The position numbers were made by a program, and so were the translations under genes. This document shows, piece by piece, positions 56,361 through 64,000 of a DNA stretch of 64,000 bases (positions within the stretch are counted from its first letter, which is position 1; each line of letters starts with the position of its first letter). Below the pieces are notes generated by a model that ran no database searches, was not told where the DNA came from, and worked only from the letters and a program-made list of their open reading frames with translations. Origin of the DNA: Tachypleus tridentatus (lineage: Eukaryota > Arthropoda > Merostomata > Xiphosura > Limulidae); contig NC_134831.1 of the NCBI RefSeq assembly GCF_004210375.1, positions 930,001 through 994,000 of the forward strand. The letters run 5' to 3'.

Positions 56361-59300
56361 TTTCGGACCCCGTCGATTTGTCCACTCACTTGCCTACAGA
56401 TGTCTTTCAATGAAACCTTATCAAACTTCAGATAACATTTAATATCAAAACGTTAGGTAAAGCTTTTTTGCTTTTTATAGAACGATGGGAAGTGAAACGC
56501 GCTTACTTCCTTTGATTTAAGGTATTTTAGGAGGAAATTAATCAGGGATTACAAAATGTTTTAACGAGAACCGCGCTAATACTTAGATTTTGTTTGTTTG
56601 TTAAATGCTATTATTTATGTGGTTGGCATATATTCTTCTTCACCTACATTTAAAAACCTGAACACATTTCGCTGTTCTGAAAAATGAAACGGTTTCTTCC
56701 CGTTTTTCTTGAGTAACGTTGCAGTTACAGAATGTTGAATGTCAGATGTTATTTTTAATTCCGAGCCGAGCTCGTCACATGAGCTCTAGAACTCGACTCT
56801 GCCTAAAGTCACAAACTTGTATACATTTTCTAGTGCTGGAGCTAATCGTTGACATGTCCAGCCATTTAGTTCAGATCCAAACCACGTGGCTGATCTAATC
56901 TTCTCTTTAAAAAATCCTAGTATGCGTAGTAAACGGTAAAAACATTTTCCAAAGCTGTAAACTTCCATTTTTTTATGCCTGTTGAACCGTCGCTACCAGC
57001 ATATACAGTGACCCCGCCAGACCTTCCAGTACAATTAAAACCTTTTTTTCTTCCAAGTTTGAAGTGTAACGCTGCAAGTGATTGGTTAAAATTACCTGTT
57101 TAAACGGAAACCATAAAGTTCTCGGATTCACAGCCCGGGCACCCTGACTACTGAGCCACCCTAGATCCTGAACAACCACGAAAAGGGGAATTTTGATATC
57201 GTTAAAGCGTTCAGCAAATCTTGTTATATGATATATTATTGTTGATTTATCTCTGTACTCACTTTAACCTCCTTGATACGGAAAGTGTCCAATTTTGTCG
57301 ATCTCCAAAACTCTGGTTTTCATAGTGGCGCCATCTCATTCATTGTGAAATATATTATATGTGGGGTATAAATAACTGAATAAAACCAAAGGATTACTTC
57401 CCCTCATCAAAGATACACTTGGTTCCGCCTGATCGACCTAATCGGGAAGATAACACGTGCTCTTCTGCTGATAAGTTGCATGTTTATATTTCACTGTAAG
57501 AAAAAAAAAAGCGGTGTATACATAAAAGCTCTCTTCTTAGGCCTAGTTCATATCAAGTGTTATAACCCTCCCCCTGTATTTGTTTGGATTAAAATACAGG
57601 ATCTTTAAGTGCAAACTCAAGTGCTGGTGGTTCCAAAAGTCAGGGAAAATAGTAAACAAGTTTTATAACAGAAAAATCGCAATTTTCCATAATCTTTAAT
57701 AATTATGTGGCATTTTGCAATTATATAACGCAAAGGCTGTCTTGATACAAGAATAAACATAACCTCAATCCTGAACTTACTAGCAGTATACATGTTTTAT
57801 GAACCATTCAGGGCCACGATAGTTTTGTATCTGAATAAAACTAAAACTATGCCCCATAAAACTGGTGATTTTGCATACAGATTAATTAAGCATTGGTTGA
57901 AAGACAATTTAAAAGTATGCAACACTTACCTAAAGTAAAAACAGCTATAAAGAATCACGTTTAAGAGAACATTAGACATAATTAACTTTACAAACATATT
58001 TTTAGACTATAGAATTTTTTGACAGGTCATCCATACTTTTTCTGGCTTTTACAAAAACCATTCGCCAACCACAAACAAAGTCATAACTTGGTAAAAAGTT
58101 ATAAATGTGGTAACCGTGACCTAAACTTAACCTTATGAAGTTTATAAATCCGGTTTAATTATGCAGTCAACCACTGATTACGTGGTCACATGTATATTAT
58201 GCAAAAACATGTTTCGGGTCTTGTAATCCCGTCAAACTTGGGGCTCTTAATACTAAAACATTCATGCTCGTAAGTAAAATAAGGATGTTTTAAACACCAT
58301 TAAAAGATGTATAAATAATAAGAAAGGCTTAGTGCACCAGCTTTGTCTAAAATTCACCCTAGCTTTTATTTAAAAACTAGAATAATAAATTATAGAATAT
58401 CCTCTGCATAATTCCAATGATGCAGAAGTTTTATTTGAGTATCTCTGGTGTATCAACCTCACAAAATTAACATTTTTCACCTGCTTATAACGTCTGGCAA
58501 ATCCCGATACCCGAATAAATGTATTAGAACGATTATATTAAAACATTCCCTGACTCGGCGTTTCTTTATCTTTTTTCATACCAGTAAAATGCGAGCACAA
58601 CGAAAAAACATTACGAATTATATTTGAGTTGTCTATTTTCTCGTATCGTTTCTTTATTTTCGTTATTACGTACTATGATTTAAAATAGCTTGAAACCGAG
58701 TTAAATTATAATTTAAATTTAGAAGTTAAATAAATGTCGAGATGTATCAATCAAATTTATGATATTTGCCAATCATTGTATAATTGTATTATTATTGTTG
58801 TTATATTTTAATATAAGAATAATAATACAACTTATAATAACGGTTGTTATAAGTAGTTATTACAAATAATAATTTATATACAAAAGTTTTACAAACAATA
58901 TTGAATTTCCTATCTGATATTGAAGTGAAAAGTTTATCGACGGTTCAAAATGAGCAAGTTAATTTTTTGATTCTATATGGTTCAATTCACTTAACGAGAA
59001 GCTAGCTAGCTTTTCACACGCGAGTTTTTCACAGTTGAAGGTTTACAATGTTTGTGTAGAAATATTAACGTCCGAAGTTAATTCACTGAAGATAAATGGT
59101 TTATAATGTTCGAAATCTATAAACGTTTCTGGTCAAATATTTGAAGTTTCCTGATTAATAAGCGTTTATAAATATCTTCCGGTATTTATAGTGTAATAAC
59201 TGTGGCTAACCAACAATATATTCTGTCTCTTCACGTGTTGCGAAGGCTTCCTTTTATAACCGTTAGACGATATTCTATAAATTTCAGCTGCAGCAATAAT

Positions 59301-59654
59301 ACTGACAAACACTAATATTAACATACATACCTAGTACATTGTTGATTCTTGAGAATGTTCTACAGATTTGGTAAATAGGCGAGAATTTCGCAATACACAA
59401 TTAACAGTACAAGTTACATTTTTAAATATATATTTAACAGAAACGGATAAAATAAGTAAAATATAGAATAGTATATCCGTTACATCGTGATATCCCCCAG
59501 CTAATTTCATGTGATCTCTCTTGTAAATGTCTTTTCTTTATTTCCTTTAACATCCTAAGATCTAAACCTTATCTAATAAAAGTGTAATATGGGTTGTTTT
59601 TTAGTCGTTTTAGAAAAATTGAAGTGTTTTAAATAAACATTTGCTAACAGTACT
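56361..59654. other. no gene recognised; one SINE-B head scrap
   Basis: A head fragment (ctcggattcacagcccgggc, ccctgactactgagccaccc) lies at about 57118-57164 in minus orientation. Very AT-rich unique sequence follows, including a TTA/ATT-rich tract at 58780-58880. Two minus-strand frames at 56786-56968 and 56973-57179 are unsupported. Confidence 0.45.
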
Positions 59655-59877
59655 AGTTAGTTTATTGAATTTCACGTAAAGCTACTCCAAGACTATATGC
59701 GCTTGTCGTTCCGAATTTAAAATGATATATTAAGGGGGTAGCTAGCCGACAACACCGCTGCCAATTTGTAGGCTACTTTAACTGATTAGTAGAATTTGAC
59801 CGTCACTCTTATAATGCACCTCCGGATTCAACCACGGAATCAAGGATCCACAGCCCGACACACTAACCACTGGATTC
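59655..59877 (-). mobile_element. SINE-B copy, full length
   Basis: The plus strand shows tttattgaatttcacgtaaa, gctactccaagactatatgc, agaatttgaccgtcactctt, ataatgcacctccgg and a head complement cacactaaccactgg. Confidence 0.72.
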
Positions 59878-59974
59878 TAATAGCTGTACTTTTTAGTTAT
59901 TTTCAACTGATCTCATAGCGTCTGTCTTTTACGGATGTAATAAAACATATCTTACTTAACACATACGCACACAT

Positions 59975-60185
59975 CGGTTAGCATAGTTTAGTATTAGCTT
60001 TACAGGTTGCAAACAAGGAAGAACAAGGTTCGAGCCTGCGTTTCGCTAATGAAAACGCTATGGGAAGCTTTATAAAGGTGATAGTTAATCCAGTTCTTAA
60101 GAATAGTCATGTGTGTTGGGGAAGCCAGCGAGTGATTTCCATTCCTCTAGTCAGTAGTTCTAAGTTAAGGACCACTAGGTTTGAA
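59975..60185 (+). mobile_element. probable SINE-B copy, strongly diverged
   Basis: A tRNA-like start ggttagcatagtttagtatt with B box aaggttcgagcctgc is followed by tagttaatccagttcttaag, cattcctctagtcagtagtt and ctaagttaaggaccacta, in the order of a SINE-B body. Confidence 0.45.
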
Positions 60186-61372
60186 ATATCGACTACTTAC
60201 ATGTCCGATTAGTTCTGTGCATCGCATAAGGTATCGGTTTGGTTTAAAATACCAAATGCCACATTAAATCACTTCCAATGGATAGATTTTGTATTGTTGT
60301 AGTGTTTGAAGATTTTGGTAAGTTTTTAACCCCACAGGTCGTCTAATTAGATGCACCAAAATAACTTTCTGGAAGGATGTAAAATCGAATGATCGATCAC
60401 TTTCGTGTATAATAAGTAATAACAAGTAGATTGTGTCGTTGAATTGTTTTGGTTCACCTAGTTTGCGATTTTCACACATTACCTCTGGAAAGTCAACAGC
60501 ACATATAGCCTATTCTAATATATATCACGTACCTCGTGCTTGTTCGTTTTTTTTCTTTTTCTTACCCTAGGAAGATCACACAAAAAAATCTCAAAATTAA
60601 CATTTTAAAACCTCTAATTACACACGTAACTAGTTAAATTTACCACAGAGACGTGAATAATTAACTAAACAGAACTTTTTCAAACGATCTGGAGTACCGA
60701 CGTTAGAAAAGTTTAAAAAAGAAATACTTATATACGTAATATAAAACCTGGCTGCAGAATACCATTTATTATGAAGACAACATACTCTTTCAAATCATTC
60801 AATCACGTGAAACTGTGTTTATTTGGATAAAGGTATTAAGACGTACGTAATACGTTTTTTTTACGTAATATTCTGCTTAACAATTTTATGATCTTACACA
60901 CGTTGTACTTACACGATCCAATGTTTTGCACTGTTCTTTTATAACTGACACAAATTGTCCTCGCTTGTTAAACTTACCGATTTTATTACTTCTTTTATTT
61001 TCATAAACCCATTTCCTTAGACTTGGTGTCAGTGTCAGTAGTATACAACCAGCCGCCACCACCACCCTGTTAAAACGGTTTCTTCGTCGTAAAGTTGACC
61101 TTTTTAACATACGTTGTATTGTACGTGGAATAAAAAGTACTGTAAAAACTTAACGTCATGTAATGAAAGAGATTAATTTAAGATGACTAAACTTTCGATA
61201 TTATTATGGACTGGTATGGCTCCTTGTTTGGCGTCCACAGACTGTGGAGCTGAGAATTCGTGGTTTGCGACCCGTTGCCGCAAAATTACTGCTACAAAGG
61301 CTCTGAACCGAATTAATTGGTTCTTTCACAACGCGCCAACAGGTGAAAGTGCTAAGAAAATTCAATGACATC
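60186..61372. other. no gene recognised
   Basis: This is unique AT-rich sequence. Minus-strand frames at 60264-60479 and 60886-61110 (Arg/Lys-rich) and plus frame 61183-61368 have no recognisable domain. Confidence 0.4.
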
Positions 61373-61440
61373 ACGTCTCGAACTCTGGACCCTTGGATCA
61401 GCAGTCTACAACGCTAAAATCTACCAAGTCACACCTGGCC
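61373..61440 (-). mobile_element. tRNA-like SINE head fragment
   Basis: On the minus strand gggccaggtgtgacttggta, then atccaagggtccagagttcg, gives an A-box-like and a B-box-like element about 40 bp apart. No body follows, so the family is uncertain. Confidence 0.4.
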
Positions 61441-61986
61441 CAAAATATGTTGCACCAACTTCCATTGCAACAGAATTAAGCAAGGATTAAAATAAAAAAC
61501 AAGTTTAGAATATTTTGCTTATTTTGGATGTTGTTACACCATCTGTTATCTGTTGCCTCTGTGTCTCTTATTTCCAACGTTTTATGTCGGCCATACGAAG
61601 CTCATTTTATAACCGCGTAAGTAACTGCAGTTTTTATTCGATGTTTTTTACTGTCTCCAGAGTGTGATGAAAGATATCTCGCAGTCTCGGTCGACATTAT
61701 CGCTATCTCTCAGGAGTGTTGGGTTGTTAAGATCTCATTACGAGTCTGAATAAAAACAACAACAGCTTTACAACTTCTCCAGTCACCGACTTTATATACA
61801 TTTCTACAGCTAGCTGTACGTGAACATCACAGTCATAGTGGACGACTGTGCCCAACTATCACAACCAAACACTAGTACAAACAATACAACATTTTGCACT
61901 TAAACGTTTTAGACACCAGCATATTCTGTGTACAGGAAATCGTGGAATCATTACTGTTAGAGATGAAATTAAATATTCACAATTTA
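61441..61986. other. no gene recognised
   Basis: This is unique sequence leading into the 40-bp tandem array. Confidence 0.45.
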
Positions 61987-62338
61987 TCTGGATTTACTTA
62001 GAGGATCTCGACTCCCCCATTTTCATCTGGATTTACTTAGGAGGATCTCGACTCCCCCAATTTTATCTGGATTTACTTAGGAGGATCTCGACTCCCCCAT
62101 TTTCATCTGGATTTACTTAGGAGGATCTCGACTCCCCCATTTTCATCTGGATTTACTTAGGAGGATCTCGACTCCCCCATTTTCATCTGGATTTACTTAG
62201 GAGGATCTCGACTCCCCCATTTTTATCTGGATTTACTTAGGAGGATCTCGACTCCCCCATTTTCATCTGGATTTACTTAGAGGATCTCGACTCCCCCAAT
62301 TTTATCTGGATTTACTTAAAGGATCTCGACTCCCCCAT
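61987..62338. repeat. 40-bp tandem repeat, about 9 copies
   Basis: The unit is tctggatttacttaggagga then tctcgactcccccattttca. Copies begin near 61987, 62026, 62066, 62106, 62146, 62186, 62226, 62266 and 62305. The first and the last two are 39 bp (ttagagg or ttaaagg for ttaggagg). Variation is limited to a few positions (cattttca, caatttta, catttta), so the array is young or homogenised. A plus-strand frame running through it is a by-product. Confidence 0.95.
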
Positions 62339-62494
62339 TTATGCAACTTGAAGGGCACAACTCACCGAATGTGGAGGCAATAGAACTTCAGGCTGTTCTT
62401 TTCAGTAGATCTATTTTAATAAAACTGATTGGTTGACTCTGGACCTATTGTGTCAGACGTTGGTAGCGGTGATGACCCACGACAGTCGGGAAAG

Positions 62495-62603
62495 GTTTGT
62501 TGGTTTGTTTGTTAAACGCACTTGGCCACCTGTGTTGTGCCACCGCAAGTATCGAAACCCGATTTTTAGAGTGATAAGCCCTCAGAATTACCGTTGTGCT
62601 ACA
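62495..62603 (-). mobile_element. SINE-C copy
   Basis: The plus strand shows ttggtttgtttgttaaacgc, cacctgtgttgtgccaccgc, the B-box complement agtatcgaaacccgattttt and ctcagaattaccgttgtgct. The centre is shortened. Confidence 0.78.
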
Positions 62604-62872
62604 GAAAAGTATACGGAAAATACTATTAGATACTCAACTGTTTCGTCATACAGAAATGCGAAGTAATGTTGTTTTACGTCAGTTCATTCGTAAGTCATTA
62701 CAGACAGACCCTACGGAACCCAGGAAGGCTAAAGTATATGTAGAATAGCCAAAAAAGTAACTTCACATACGAAGCTTGAAGTAGCACTGACGACATTGCT
62801 TATTACATGACTTAATGACGAAATCACAAATAGCGTAACGGAAAAAAAATATCAATCACTGTGTATTAATTA
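62604..62872. other. no gene recognised
   Basis: This is short unique sequence between two SINE-C copies. Confidence 0.45.
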
Positions 62873-62982
62873 ATTGTTTGGAATTAAACACAAAGTTACG
62901 TGATGGGTTATCTGTGCTCTGCTCATCACGGGTATCGAAACCCGGTTTCTAGCGGTGTGAGTTTGCTGTGCCACTGGATGGC
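62873..62982 (-). mobile_element. SINE-C copy
   Basis: The plus strand shows attgtttggaattaaacaca, aagttacgtgatgggttatc, tgtgctctgctcatcacggg and tatcgaaacccggtttctag, with a shortened head ending gctgtgccactgg. Confidence 0.88.
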
Positions 62983-63240
62983 GCCCGCTGCATAAATGTG
63001 AAGTTTTTGTTTTTCTTTTGGCTTCTCCAAATAGCTATAACAACAACTAGAACTGATAATAAATATTGTACGTCCTAGTTCAACTCAGCTTTTGGACATA
63101 CAGTCACTTGTCAATGCTTGCAACCTCTCAGTTCTAATACTACATCAAACGAATATCATAACACAACTTGCTCGCATACACTAACAACATTCAGGTGAAC
63201 ACAAAAGGGCACTACTTTGTTTATAGATAGTAAAACTCTA

Positions 63241-63330
63241 CGTAAGCACAAAACTACGCAATGGGTTATCTGTGCTCTGCCCATTACAGGTATCAAAACT
63301 AGATTTTTAGCAATATAAGCCATTAGCCTT
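63241..63330 (-). mobile_element. SINE-C copy, head degraded
   Basis: The plus strand shows gcacaaaactacgcaatggg, ttatctgtgctctgcccatt, acaggtatcaaaactagatt and a degraded head. Confidence 0.75.
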
Positions 63331-63360
63331 GACGCTGAACAACCAAAAGGCAAGGAGAGT

Positions 63361-63634
63361 GTTTTTGTTTTTAAGTTTGCGTAAAACTACGCGAGGGCTA
63401 TCTGTGCTAGCCGTCCCTAATTTAGCAGTGTAAGACAAGAGGGAAGGCAGCTAGTCATCATCATTTATCGCCAACTCTTGGATTACTATTTTATCAACGA
63501 GTAGTAGGATTAATCGTAACCTTATAACGCCCCCATACCTCAAAGGGCCATCATGTTTTGCTGTAACAGGGATTCGAACCCGCGACCCTCAGAGTACGAG
63601 TAGAGTGCCCTAAACACCTCTGCATGCAGGGCCC
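63361..63634 (-). mobile_element. SINE-A copy, full length
   Basis: Complete in minus orientation from gtttttgtttttaagtttgc through gggattcgaacccgcgaccc to cacctctgcatgcagggccc. It is the third SINE within 800 bp, all in the same orientation. Confidence 0.93.
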
Positions 63635-64000
63635 AAGTAAGGTGAGACTTAAATGGTACTATAGTTCCCCGATTTGTAGTTCAAAACGATGGTGGGAATA
63701 ACCAATTAAAATTATCCATAGAGACTTTTGTTAAATTGCATGAACGTTCCAAAATGCTATATTAACTTGGATGTTATCGTTACTGGCTTTGTTAAATCAT
63801 TTGCTGCTTTATTTTTTAGTACCTTCGCAATTGTTGGAACGTACCCAGTTTCATTCGACACGACTGAGTTTGTTAAGAAAGGGCGTGATAAACATATTTT
63901 CTATGAAAAATAAACTTTTATCATCTATAATCATTCCAATTCAAACTACTGTGACAAACAAAAGCAGAACTGTAATTAATGCTGGACAGTAGCGAATTCT
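63635..64000. other. no gene recognised
   Basis: Two overlapping plus-strand frames of 61 and 73 codons run to the window edge. Neither shows a recognisable motif. Confidence 0.4.

Noticed and set aside
61183..61368. small plus-strand gene
   Set aside because: Part of the frame resembles degraded tRNA-type SINE text, and no protein motif is seen.

Overview
The window is AT-rich animal nuclear DNA made mostly of repeats. It has no operons, no long intact genes, no rRNA and no convincing free-standing tRNA gene. The best clue to the organism is the repeat content: many copies of tRNA-derived SINEs with RNA polymerase III A and B boxes and (CAAA)-type tails, plus a Penelope-like element and a dead mariner. 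The SINE type resembles repeats I associate with chelicerate, horseshoe-crab-like genomes. That placement is inference from memory and not a database match.

Layout. 0-6.2 kb: unique DNA with two SINE-A copies, a small tandem repeat, and a 5'-truncated Penelope-like element whose GIY-YIG endonuclease region is frameshifted. A 50-bp SINE scrap with a perfect 15-bp target-site duplication interrupts its 3' end. 7.9-10.9 kb: a strikingly CpG-poor block that reads as the 3' end of a minus-strand gene or retrocopy; a coding-like C-terminal segment with one frameshift lies at its right edge. 10.9-17.1 kb: CpG-normal DNA with a CpG-rich island at 14.85-15.08 kb and a weak candidate first exon at 12.9 kb. 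17.2-21.65 kb: a second CpG-poor block with simple repeats and a foldback structure, bordered at 22.1 kb by a CpG-rich, E-box-containing candidate promoter. 24.4-25.9 kb: a 57-bp minisatellite of about 26 copies, open in several frames on both strands.

26.5-64 kb: SINE-rich DNA with about 30 copies or fragments of three tRNA-headed families, called SINE-A, SINE-B and SINE-C here. It includes nested, dimeric and extremely 5'-truncated copies, several with visible target-site duplications. A mariner pseudogene (35.96-37.13 kb) has lost part of its transposase and its first catalytic aspartate. A coding-like coiled-coil segment lies at 38.3 kb, and a 40-bp tandem array at 62 kb.

How the parts work together. 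The clearest functional link is among mobile elements. SINE-A and SINE-C have different tRNA-like heads but share a 3' tail, which suggests mobilisation by the same LINE machinery. Host genes are represented at best by a few exon-like fragments. No complete new system is visible. The most unusual signals are the minisatellite, the sharply bounded CpG-poor blocks, and the series of SINE micro-insertions.
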